From: Pseudomonadota bacterium
GTDB taxonomy: Bacteria; Pseudomonadota; Gammaproteobacteria; Burkholderiales; Burkholderiaceae_C
Direction of reading: 5' to 3'
DNA length: 63,743 nt
Assembly (NCBI GenBank): GCA_018240325.1
Contig: JAFEFZ010000279.1
Span: 1-63,743 of the forward strand
Each line of letters starts with the position of its first letter. Position 1 is the first letter of the stretch. Both the position numbers and the translations under genes were made by a program. The notes under the pieces are model-generated. The model was not told the DNA's origin and did not search any database. It worked only from the letters and a program-made list of their open reading frames with translations. This document shows, in pieces, positions 38,861 through 51,201 of the stretch.

Positions 38861-39970
38861 CTAGCGGCCGCCGGTCACGGCCGCGATCGCCGCCAGCGTC
38901 GCGTCCGGGCGCGGCACGTCGAGCTGCCGGGCTTCGCCGCTGATCTGGCGCAGCGCATCGCCCGCTGCGATGACCCGCTTGGAGTTGCGGTCGAAGTAGC
39001 GGTCGAGCGCGGCCTGTGCGTCGTGCAGGTCGGCCTGCGCGGTGTCGAACTGCCGGCTCATCAGCGCCAGCCGCGCATTCAGCAGGCGCAGCTTCAGGTT
39101 CTCGCGCAGGAACCAGGCCTGCTCGGGCGCGATCAGCATCGCCTCGGGATGCTCGATCGGCGTCACCCGGATCAGGCTGCGCGCCTCGCTCCAGATGCGC
39201 CCGGCAACGGCATCCCAGCCCGCCGCGACCGACTGCCGCAGCCCCGCCCAGGTGCTGGCGGGCGCCGAAGCAGCGGCGGCCGGCGCAGCCGGCTCCGGCG
39301 CCGGCTGTGCGGGCGGCGATGCCCCCCTGCGCCGCTCGGCGGCAGCCAGCAGCGGCAATTCGTCGACCGTGCGCACCACTTCGTCGATGCGCATCACCAG
39401 CGCCGCCAGGTCCACGCGGCCGGCGGCGCGCACGCGCTCGATGTCCTGCGCCAGCGCGCGGCGCACGCCTTGCAGCCGCGGCTGGTCCTGCCGCGCCAGG
39501 CGCTCGTCGGCGTGGCGCAGCGTGTGCAGCAGCGGCTCCACGCTGCCGGTGATCGCCGCCTGCTGCACCGCGACCCGGATCGCCGCGTCGACGTCGGCCA
39601 GCAGGTTCTCGTCCTGCGACCGCGACATCGTCTGGATCAGCGCCTCGAGCTGCGTGCGCTGCACGCTGACTTCGGCGACGCGCGCTTCCAGCAGCGCCAC
39701 CTTGGCGGCCGATTCGCGCGCCGCTTCCTGCGCCTGCTTGGCCAGCAGCTGCGCTTCGGCAGACTGCTCGGCGCTGTCCTGCTGGCGCTTGACGAGCTGC
39801 TGCTCGAGCCCCTTGACGCGCTGCTGCGTGTTCCACGCGTAGACCACTGCGCCCGCCGACAGCACCGCCAGCAGCAGCGCACCGGCCACGATCCAGCGTG
39901 TCGGCAGCAGGTGCGCATCCAAGGCGCCGTGCCTGGGCTGGAGGGCGGGCGCGGGGCTGGAATCGGTCAC
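38861..39970 (-). CDS. hemX: HemX, uroporphyrinogen-III C-methyltransferase-like membrane protein
   Basis: The 369-residue protein has one N-terminal membrane helix (WIVAGALLLAVLSAGAVVYA) followed by a long coiled coil (QQRVKGLEQQLVKRQQDSAE). The periplasmic-side helical domain has the family segments RSLIRVTPIEHPEAMLIAPE and LRENLKLRLLNARLALMSRQ. Members are annotated as uroporphyrinogen methyltransferases, but this type lacks the catalytic domain. The start overlaps the hemD stop. Confidence 0.9.
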   Translation of the reverse strand: MTDSSPAPALQPRHGALDAHLLPTRWIVAGALLLAVLSAGAVVYAWNTQQRVKGLEQQLVKRQQDSAEQSAEAQLLAKQAQEAARESAAKVALLEARVAEVSVQRTQLEALIQTMSRSQDENLLADVDAAIRVAVQQAAITGSVEPLLHTLRHADERLARQDQPRLQGVRRALAQDIERVRAAGRVDLAALVMRIDEVVRTVDELPLLAAAERRRGASPPAQPAPEPAAPAAAASAPASTWAGLRQSVAAGWDAVAGRIWSEARSLIRVTPIEHPEAMLIAPEQAWFLRENLKLRLLNARLALMSRQFDTAQADLHDAQAALDRYFDRNSKRVIAAGDALRQISGEARQLDVPRPDATLAAIAAVTGGR

Positions 39971-40728
39971 GACGGCGCCGATTGTAGTGAGCGCACCTGC
40001 GCGATCAGTTCGGGCAACAGCACCGGCGCATCAAGCACGCGGCCGAATCCCAGGCGGCGCGCGGCGGCGGCGATGCGCGGGTGCGTGGCCAGCGCGGTCG
40101 CGGCCGACCAGTCGGCAGCGGGCGCCAGCACGCCCAGGTTGGCGGCCGCCTCGGCGCTGCTGAACAGCCAGGCGCAGCCGCGCGGCTCGGCACACGCCTG
40201 CGCCAGCAGCGCCCGCCCGGCCGCGTCGAGCTGCGGCAGCCGGCGCGCATAGGCGGCGACGAAGCGCACCGTCGCCCCGGCGGCGCGCATCTGCGCGGCG
40301 AGCCAGTCGCGCCCTTGTTCGCCGCGCACCACCAGCACCCGCCGGCCAGCCCAGTCGCGCAGCCGCAACTGCTGCCACAGGGCCTCGGTCTCGAAGGGCG
40401 GCACGGCCGGCGCGTCGATCGCTGCGGCCGGCACCCCCGCCGCGTGCAGCGCCGCCGTCGTGCCCGGGCCGGTGGCACCGGCGCGTACGGCCGCGGGCCA
40501 GTGCACGCCTGCCGGCTGCGCGGCGAAGAAGCGCTCGACCGCATTGGCGCTGACGAACATCACCAGCGCCTGGCCGCGGATCGCGTGCCACGCGGCGGCC
40601 ACCGGCGCCGGGTCGGCCGGCGGCGCGATCTCGATCAGCGGCAGCGCGACTGCGTCGATGCCGGCCGCGCGCAGCCGCTCGACCTGCGGCAGCGCCTGCG
40701 CGCGCGGGCGGGTGACGATGCAGCGCAT
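39967..40728 (-). CDS. hemD: Uroporphyrinogen-III synthase
   Basis: The 253-residue protein starts MRCIVTRPRAQALPQVERL and has the two-lobed HemD fold, including MFVSANAVERFFA, WLFSSAEAAANL and the RGEQGRDWLAAQM turn. It closes and inverts ring D of hydroxymethylbilane to form uroporphyrinogen III. It follows hemC by 19 bases. Its sequence is diverged, as usual for HemD, but position confirms it. Confidence 0.93.
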   Translation of the reverse strand: MRCIVTRPRAQALPQVERLRAAGIDAVALPLIEIAPPADPAPVAAAWHAIRGQALVMFVSANAVERFFAAQPAGVHWPAAVRAGATGPGTTAALHAAGVPAAAIDAPAVPPFETEALWQQLRLRDWAGRRVLVVRGEQGRDWLAAQMRAAGATVRFVAAYARRLPQLDAAGRALLAQACAEPRGCAWLFSSAEAAANLGVLAPAADWSAATALATHPRIAAAARRLGFGRVLDAPVLLPELIAQVRSLQSAPS

Positions 40729-40747
40729 GTGCGGCGCGCCCCGCGGC

Positions 40748-41731
40748 TCAGGCGTTGCGAAGCGCTTGCGCAGCGAGCAGGTAGCCGTCACGGTCGGCAG
40801 CACGCAGCGCGGCGGCCACGCCTTCGCCCAGCGCCTGCGCGGCCGCGTCGTCGGCCACCGCCGCCTGCCGGCGCGCGCGCAGCACCGGGCGGCCCGGCTC
40901 GAGCGGATGGCCGAGCATCGCATCGACCTGCAGCCGCGCGCCCTGCCACACCGCGTGCGCGGCCAGCGGCATGCTGCAGCTGCCGCCGAGCGCGCGCGAC
41001 ACGGCGCGTTCGGCCGTCGTGGCCAGCCAGGTCGGCCGGTGCGACAGCGGCGCCAGCTGCGCGCCGAGCGCCGCCGCATCGGCGCGCCATTCGAGCCCGA
41101 GCGCCCCCTGCCCGGCCGCGGGCGTCATCTCGCCGGGGTCGAAGCACATCCGGATCCGCCCGCCCAGCCCGAGGCGCACCAGGCCGGCAGCGGCCAGCAC
41201 GATCGCGTCGTAGGTGCCTGCATCGAGCTTGCGCAGCCGCGTGTCGAGGTTGCCGCGCAACGACTCGATGCGCAGGTCGGGCCGCAGGCTCAGCAGCTGC
41301 GCCGCGCGGCGCAGGCTCGAGGTGCCGACGCAAGCACCCCGGGGCAGCGCGTCGAGCCGCTCGAAGCGCGGGCTGACGAAGGCGTCGCGCGCGTCCTCGC
41401 GCTCGAGCACCGCGCCGAGCACGAAGCCCGCGGGCAGCTCCATCGGCACGTCCTTCAGCGAATGCACCGCGAGCTGCGCGCGGCCGTCTTCGAGCGCCGC
41501 TTCCAGCTCCTTGACGAACAGGCCCTTGCCGCCGACCTTGGACAGCGCGCGGTCCAGGATCTGGTCGCCGCGCGTCGTCATGCCCAGCAGTTCGGCCGCG
41601 AGCCCCAGGCGCGTCTGCAGCAGGCCGCGCACATGTTCGGCCTGCCACAGCGCCAGGCGGCTTTCGCGCGTGGCGATGACGACGGCGGCATTGCCGGCAG
41701 TGCGGGCGGGAGCTTCGGCTCTTTCGGACAT
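40748..41731 (-). CDS. hemC: Hydroxymethylbilane synthase (porphobilinogen deaminase)
   Basis: The 327-residue enzyme has [17 protein letters not shown], the loop [37 protein letters not shown] and the cofactor cysteine in [13 protein letters not shown], which holds the dipyrromethane primer. It polymerises four porphobilinogens. The ATG at 41731 was chosen because homology begins soon after it; the upstream frame runs into the divergent ppc promoter. It heads the hem operon. Confidence 0.96.
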   Translation of the reverse strand: MSERAEAPARTAGNAAVVIATRESRLALWQAEHVRGLLQTRLGLAAELLGMTTRGDQILDRALSKVGGKGLFVKELEAALEDGRAQLAVHSLKDVPMELPAGFVLGAVLEREDARDAFVSPRFERLDALPRGACVGTSSLRRAAQLLSLRPDLRIESLRGNLDTRLRKLDAGTYDAIVLAAAGLVRLGLGGRIRMCFDPGEMTPAAGQGALGLEWRADAAALGAQLAPLSHRPTWLATTAERAVSRALGGSCSMPLAAHAVWQGARLQVDAMLGHPLEPGRPVLRARRQAAVADDAAAQALGEGVAAALRAADRDGYLLAAQALRNA

Positions 41732-41804
41732 GGCGCGTCGATTATCGCCAGCCCCCGGGCCGCACCCGGTTGTTACGATGCCGCCGGCAAGGAGGCGCGA
41801 CGCG

Positions 41805-44627
<2,823 letters not shown>

Positions 44628-44717
44628 CGTGCGGGCCGTCGGCCGCGCGCGCAGCCGAGCGCATCGCGCGGCGCATCAGCGAGATCACTGGCGGGCCGCC
44701 CGCCGCGCGCGCGGGCT

Positions 44718-45458
44718 TCAGCCGCGCAGCGCGTCGCGCACCGCCGGCAGCTGGCGGCGCGACACCGCGAGCCACTCGTCCACCGGCGCCACGCGCACCG
44801 CCCAGCCGTCGCCGCCTTCGACCGCGCGGCGCTCGAGCGCGCGCACCGCCGCCTTGGCCACCAGCGCGTTGCGGTGGATGCGCACGAAGCCGTCGCCCAG
44901 CCGCTGCTCGAGTTCGGCCAGCGGATCGTCGAGCACGTACGCATGGGTCGCGGTGCGCAGCGTCACGTACTTCAGCTCGGCCTTCAGGTACAGCACCTCG
45001 CCGCGCGGCACGCGCAGCACGCGGCCGCGGTCGCTGACCACGATCACCGGCGCGCCGGGCGGCGCCGCCTCGGCCGGCCGCAGCCGCTGCGCGAGCCGGC
45101 GCAGCGCGGTGCGCAGCCGCTCGCGCGCGACCGGCTTGCTCAGGTAGTCCAGCGCCTCGAGTTCGAAGGCGCGCAGCGCGTGCTCGGCATGCGCGGTCAC
45201 GAAGATCACCGCCGGCGGCTTCGGCAGGCCGCGCAGCGCGGCGGCCAGCTTCAGGCCGTCGCGGCCCGGCAGGCCGATGTCCAGCAGCACGCCGTCGAAG
45301 GCGCGCGTGCGCAGCAGCGCCAGCGCGACGTCGGCATCGCCCGCCTCGCCGGCTGCCGCCGCGGCCGGCTCGTCGATCTCGCGCAGCAGCGCGGCCAGCC
45401 GCAGGCGCGCCAGCGGTTCGTCGTCGACGATCAGCAGCTGCAGCGGCGCGTGCGGCAT
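44718..45458 (-). CDS. algR: LytTR-family response regulator, AlgR-like
   Basis: The 246-residue protein has a receiver domain (LLIVDDEPLARLRLAALL, phospho-acceptor Asp in GVLLDIGLPGRDG, Lys in DYLSKPVARERL) and a C-terminal LytTR DNA-binding domain (RGEVLYLKAELKYVTLRT to GFVRIHRNALVA). It pairs with the kinase four bases upstream. In Pseudomonas the same gene order (argH, algZ, algR, hemC) surrounds AlgR, which controls alginate and type IV pili. Targets here are unknown. Confidence 0.9.
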   Translation of the reverse strand: MPHAPLQLLIVDDEPLARLRLAALLREIDEPAAAAAGEAGDADVALALLRTRAFDGVLLDIGLPGRDGLKLAAALRGLPKPPAVIFVTAHAEHALRAFELEALDYLSKPVARERLRTALRRLAQRLRPAEAAPPGAPVIVVSDRGRVLRVPRGEVLYLKAELKYVTLRTATHAYVLDDPLAELEQRLGDGFVRIHRNALVAKAAVRALERRAVEGGDGWAVRVAPVDEWLAVSRRQLPAVRDALRG

Positions 45459-45462
45459 GGCG

Positions 45463-46614
45463 TCACAGCGGCACGATCACGCGCACGCGAAACAACCCGT
45501 CCTCGCGCCAGGCGTCGCACTGGCCGGCGACGTCGTGCAGCAGCCGCAGCCGCTCGCGCACGTTGTGCAGCGCGATGCCGTGGCCGGGACGCGAAGGTTC
45601 CTCGGGCACGGTGTTGCTGACCAGCACCACCGCCTGGCCGCGGCGCGCCGCCGCCTGCACCCAGATGTGGCCGCCGCCGACCGCCGGCTCGATGCCGTGG
45701 CGCACCGCGTTCTCGACCAGCGGCTGCAGCACCAGCGGCGGCACGCGCGCGGCGCCGACGTGCTCGTCGATGTCCCAGTGCAGCTGCAGCCGCGCGCCGC
45801 AGCGCAGCTGCTCGATCGCCAGGTAGCGCTGGGCCAGCTCGATCTCTTCGTCCAGCGCCACCGAAGCGCCCGGCTCGGCCAGCGCCACGCGGAACAGTTG
45901 CGCCAGGTCTTCCAGCACGCCTTCGGCGCGCGCCGGGTCCACGCGCACCAGCGCCGCGGCGGTGTTGAGCGTGTTGAACAGGAAGTGCGGCCGGATGCGC
46001 GACTGCAGCTCGGCCAGCCGCACGCCCGCATCGACCGGCTGCCACAGCCGCGCCCGCTGGTCGAGCCAGGCCCACACCAGCCCGGCCAGCGCGGCACCGG
46101 CGGCGGCGACACCGGCCAGCCGCACGCCGTTGGCCGCCCCGCCCAGCCCGGCCCATTGCAAGGCGCCGAAGGCCAGCAGCGCGACGGCCGCGCCCAGGCC
46201 CATCAGCCAGGCCGCGCGCGCGCCGTCGCCCAGCCGCGCCAGCGGCGCGCGCGCCGCGCACGCCGCCACCAGCCAGACGATGCTGCCGGCGATGCCGGCG
46301 TACATCGCCGCCGCCAGCCGCGCCGGCCAGTCGCCCGCGCCGCCGGCCGTGGCGAGCACGCCGATCGCCAGCGCCGCCTGCACCAGCAGCACCACGCGCA
46401 GCGCCAGCAGCGGCGCGCACAGCTCGAGCGCGGCACGCGGGCGCATGCCGGCGGCCGGCTGCGCGCCGGGCGTCGGGTCCGGACGGCCGGGGGCGACGCC
46501 GCTGTCGTCCAGTTCGGCCGGCCGGGTCTGCGCCGGCCACAGGCTGGCGGGCGCGGCCGGCGCGGCGCCGCCGGGTTGCGCGTCGGGGGTTTCGGAACCG
46601 GGATTGCGCCGCAT
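45463..46614 (-). CDS. algZ: LytS/AlgZ-type sensor histidine kinase
   Basis: The 383-residue protein has four or so membrane helices in residues 65-190. It carries the His_kinase region with the phospho-histidine in SRIRPHFLFNTLNTAAALV and an HATPase domain (PLVLQPLVENAVRHGIEP, GHGIALHNVRERLRLL). No periplasmic sensor domain is visible, so it may sense through its membrane helices. It starts near the divergent argH and is the partner of AlgR. Confidence 0.9.
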   Translation of the reverse strand: MRRNPGSETPDAQPGGAAPAAPASLWPAQTRPAELDDSGVAPGRPDPTPGAQPAAGMRPRAALELCAPLLALRVVLLVQAALAIGVLATAGGAGDWPARLAAAMYAGIAGSIVWLVAACAARAPLARLGDGARAAWLMGLGAAVALLAFGALQWAGLGGAANGVRLAGVAAAGAALAGLVWAWLDQRARLWQPVDAGVRLAELQSRIRPHFLFNTLNTAAALVRVDPARAEGVLEDLAQLFRVALAEPGASVALDEEIELAQRYLAIEQLRCGARLQLHWDIDEHVGAARVPPLVLQPLVENAVRHGIEPAVGGGHIWVQAAARRGQAVVLVSNTVPEEPSRPGHGIALHNVRERLRLLHDVAGQCDAWREDGLFRVRVIVPL

Positions 46615-46681
46615 GCGCCGCCGATAATACGGACTACCCCTTTGCGACCCTTGCCGCCTCGCAACGCGGCGCACCCAGCCG

Positions 46682-48124
<1,443 letters not shown>

Positions 48125-48182
48125 GCCGGCCGGGCCGCCCGCCGCCTCGAACGCCGCGGCGCGCCGCGCGCCGGCGCGCCCG

Positions 48183-50012
48183 ATGAACGCCGACCTGCTG
48201 AAGGTGCTGCTGCTGCTGGCCGCGGCGATCGTGATGTTCGCCGTCAACCGGCCGCGCGCCGACGCGGTGGCGCTGCTGGCGATGACGGCGCTGCCCTTCA
48301 CCGGCGTGGTCGACGTCGGCGAGGCGATCGCCGGTTTCGCCGATCCGAACATCGTGCTGATCGCCGCGATGTTCGTGATCGGCGAGGCGCTCGCGCGCAC
48401 CGGCGTCGCGCAGCGCGTCGGCGACTGGCTGGCCACGCACGGCGGCGACCGCCCGTGGCGCCAGCTCGGCTTGCTGATGGCGGCGGTGGGCCTGCTCGGC
48501 GCGGTGATGAGCTCCACCGGCGTGGTCGCGATGTTCATTCCGGTCGTGTTGCGCATCTGCGAGCGCAGCCGGGTCGCGCCCGGCCGGCTGATGATGCCGA
48601 TGGCCTATGCGGCGCTGATCAGCGGCATGATGACGCTGGTGGCGACCTCGTCGAACCTGGTGATCAACCAGGAGTTGATCCGGCGCGGCTCCGAGGGCTT
48701 CGCCTTCTTCGCCTTCACGCCCTTCGGCGTGCCGATCCTGCTGCTGAGCATGCTCTACCTGCACGCCGCGCGGCGCTGGCTGCGCGCCGACGCGCTCGAC
48801 GAAGGCGTGCTGCCCAGCCGGCCGAAGCTGAAGAAGTGGGTCGGCCGCTACCGGCTGGCCGAGCGCGAGTTCCGCGTGCGCGTGCTGCCGGGCTCGCCGC
48901 TGCTGCACCGCCCGATCGAGGACCTCGATTTCGGCGAGCGGTTCGGCATGCGGCTGGTGCTCGTCGAGCGCGGCAGCGGCCGCAACCGCCAGCCGCTGCC
49001 GCGCTCGCCGCGGCTGCGGCTGCAGGCCGGCGACGTGCTGCTGCTCGACCTGGACCACCCGGTCGCCGATGCGGCGGCGTTGTGCGCGCAATACCGGCTC
49101 GACCCGCTGCCGCTGACCGGCCGCTATTTCGTCGACCGCTCGCGCGACGTCGGCATGGTCGAGGTCGTGCTGCCCGACGACTCGCGCTTTGCCGGCAAGA
49201 CGGTCGCCGAGGCCGAAGGCCTGGGCCAGGCCGCGCTCGCGGTGGTGGGCGTGCGCCGCGGCAAGACCGTGCGCGAGCCCGTCGATCTGCGCGAGCGCCG
49301 GCTCAAGCTGGGCGACACGCTGCTGATGGCCGGCCCATGGCCGGCGATCCGCCGGCTGCAGCAGGACAGCCGCGACGTGCTGGTGCTGAACCTGCCGCAC
49401 GAGCTCGGCGACCTGCCGCCCGCAGCCGACAAGGCACCCCTGGCGATCCTGACGCTGGGCGTCGTGGTCGCGCTGATGGCCACCGGCATCGTGCCCAACG
49501 TGCAGGCGGCGCTGATCGGCTGCCTGATGATGGGGCTGTTCGGCTGCATCGGCCTGGATCAGGGCTACCGCTCGATCCAGCTGAAGAGCCTGCTGATGAT
49601 CGTCGGCATGATGCCCTTCGCGCTCGCGCTCGAGCGTGCCGGCGGCGTCGACATCGCGGCGCGCGCGCTGGTTGCGCTCAGCGGCGACTCCGGCAACCGC
49701 ACCATCCTGGCGCTGCTGTTCGGCGTGACCATCGTCCTGGGCCTGTTCATCGTCAACACGGCCAACGCGGTGCTGATGATCCCGGTTGCGCTGGCAGTGG
49801 CCGACGAGCTGCACGCGTCGCCCTACCCCTTCGCGATGACGGTCGCGCTGGCAGCGTCGGCCGCCTTCATGACGCCGATCTCGCCGATCAACACGCTGGT
49901 GGCGTCGGCCGGCAACTACGGCTTCGCCGACTTCATCCGCATCGGCCTGCCGCTGACGCTGATCGTGCTGGCCGTCACCGTGCTGATGGTGCCTTGGATC
50001 CTTCCGCTGTAG
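48183..50012 (+). CDS. SLC13/DASS-family anion transporter with two TrkA-C domains
   Basis: The 609-residue inner-membrane protein has transmembrane helices in two blocks (residues 1-190 and about 410-609) with a cytoplasmic insert of about 200 residues. The insert contains two TrkA-C (RCK_C) units (from FRVRVLPGSPLLHRPIEDLD and VEVVLPDDSRFAGKTVAEAE). The motif SPINTLVASAGNYGF is typical. This SLC13-like type carries sulfate or dicarboxylates with sodium; the substrate cannot be named. Its 3' end overlaps the next gene by 38 bases. Confidence 0.9.
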   Translation: MNADLLKVLLLLAAAIVMFAVNRPRADAVALLAMTALPFTGVVDVGEAIAGFADPNIVLIAAMFVIGEALARTGVAQRVGDWLATHGGDRPWRQLGLLMAAVGLLGAVMSSTGVVAMFIPVVLRICERSRVAPGRLMMPMAYAALISGMMTLVATSSNLVINQELIRRGSEGFAFFAFTPFGVPILLLSMLYLHAARRWLRADALDEGVLPSRPKLKKWVGRYRLAEREFRVRVLPGSPLLHRPIEDLDFGERFGMRLVLVERGSGRNRQPLPRSPRLRLQAGDVLLLDLDHPVADAAALCAQYRLDPLPLTGRYFVDRSRDVGMVEVVLPDDSRFAGKTVAEAEGLGQAALAVVGVRRGKTVREPVDLRERRLKLGDTLLMAGPWPAIRRLQQDSRDVLVLNLPHELGDLPPAADKAPLAILTLGVVVALMATGIVPNVQAALIGCLMMGLFGCIGLDQGYRSIQLKSLLMIVGMMPFALALERAGGVDIAARALVALSGDSGNRTILALLFGVTIVLGLFIVNTANAVLMIPVALAVADELHASPYPFAMTVALAASAAFMTPISPINTLVASAGNYGFADFIRIGLPLTLIVLAVTVLMVPWILPL

Positions 50013-51063
50013 CGGTGCCGGCGGCGATCCAGTCCTCCAGCAGCTTGTAGGCGATGGCCAGCAGCACCGGGCCGATGAACAGGCCGATCAGGCCGAAGGC
50101 CAGCAGGCCGCCGATCACGCCGGCGAGGATCAGCAGCAGCGGCAGGTCGGCGCCCTTGCGGATCAGCCACGGCCGCAGCACGTTATCCATCGTGACCGGG
50201 ATCAGCGACCACAGCAGCAGGAAGGTCCCCCAGGCGTGGTCGCCCTTCGAGTACATCCACGCCACCGCCGGCACCAGCACCAGCAGCGGCCCGAGCTGCG
50301 CGATGCACAGCAGCAGCATCAGCGCGGTCAGCAGCCCGGCGAAGGGCACGCCGGCGATGGCCAGCCCGATGCCGCCGAGGCTGGCCTGGGCAACGGCCGT
50401 GACGCCCACGCCCAGCGCCACCGCGCGGATCGCCTGCCCGCCCAGCGTGACCGCGCCGTCGCCCTGCGGCCCGGCCAGCCGCACCGCGAAGCGCCGCAGC
50501 TCGCGCGCCGCGCCCTCGCCGCCGGCCCACATCACCGCGGTGATCGCCGCGGTCAGCAGGAACTGCACGAACGCGAAGCCGAAGCTGCCGGCCTGCGCGA
50601 CGAACCACTTGGCGATGTCGTCGGCGTAGGGGGCCAGGCGCGTCACCAGGCCGCTTGCCCCCGACGCCAGCGCATCGTTCCACATCGCGGCGATTTCGTC
50701 GCCGGCCAGCGGGATGTCGGCAACCCAGGCCGGCGGCGGCGGCAGGCCGCGCCGCGTCAGCGCCGTCGTCTGGGCGATGATGTCGTCGGCATAGGTGACG
50801 ATCGTGCCGACCGCCAGCGTCAGCGGCGCGACCAGCAGCAGCAGCAGCAGCAGCGTCATCACCGCGACCGCCAGCGAGCGCCGGCCCCACAGCCGCTGCT
50901 CGAACCAGCGCATCACCGGCCAGGTGGTGACCGCGATCATCGCCGCCCAGATCGTCGCCGCGATGAACGGCCGCAGCACCCAGAACGCGGCAAAGATCAG
51001 CCCGCCGATGAACAGCACGCCGAGCGTGACCCGGGTGAGATCGTTGCGGGGCGAGGTGTCCAT
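49975..51063 (-). CDS. AI-2E-family membrane transporter
   Basis: The protein, about 362 residues from the ATG at 51063 (379 from 51114), has around eight membrane helices. It shows the AI-2E landmarks AAFWVLRPFIAATIWAAMIA, VTLGGQAIRAVALGVGVTAV and FGLIGLFIGPVLLAIAYKLL. Such proteins include the Pho/TqsA family proposed to export the autoinducer AI-2 or act as Na+/H+ antiporters. The substrate is unknown. It is convergent with and overlaps the SLC13-type gene. Confidence 0.9.
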   Translation of the reverse strand: MDTSPRNDLTRVTLGVLFIGGLIFAAFWVLRPFIAATIWAAMIAVTTWPVMRWFEQRLWGRRSLAVAVMTLLLLLLLVAPLTLAVGTIVTYADDIIAQTTALTRRGLPPPPAWVADIPLAGDEIAAMWNDALASGASGLVTRLAPYADDIAKWFVAQAGSFGFAFVQFLLTAAITAVMWAGGEGAARELRRFAVRLAGPQGDGAVTLGGQAIRAVALGVGVTAVAQASLGGIGLAIAGVPFAGLLTALMLLLCIAQLGPLLVLVPAVAWMYSKGDHAWGTFLLLWSLIPVTMDNVLRPWLIRKGADLPLLLILAGVIGGLLAFGLIGLFIGPVLLAIAYKLLEDWIAAGTATAEGSKAPSAR

Positions 51064-51201
51064 CGATGGCCGGGCCGTGGCGGCTGATGCGGGGCCGGCA
51101 TTGTGCCCGAGCAACTCTGCACGGCACCAGCGCCGGGCGCGCCGTGCACGCGCCGCACGCGCCGGGCCGGTCGCTACACTTGCGCACCGCCGACCGCTTG
51201 C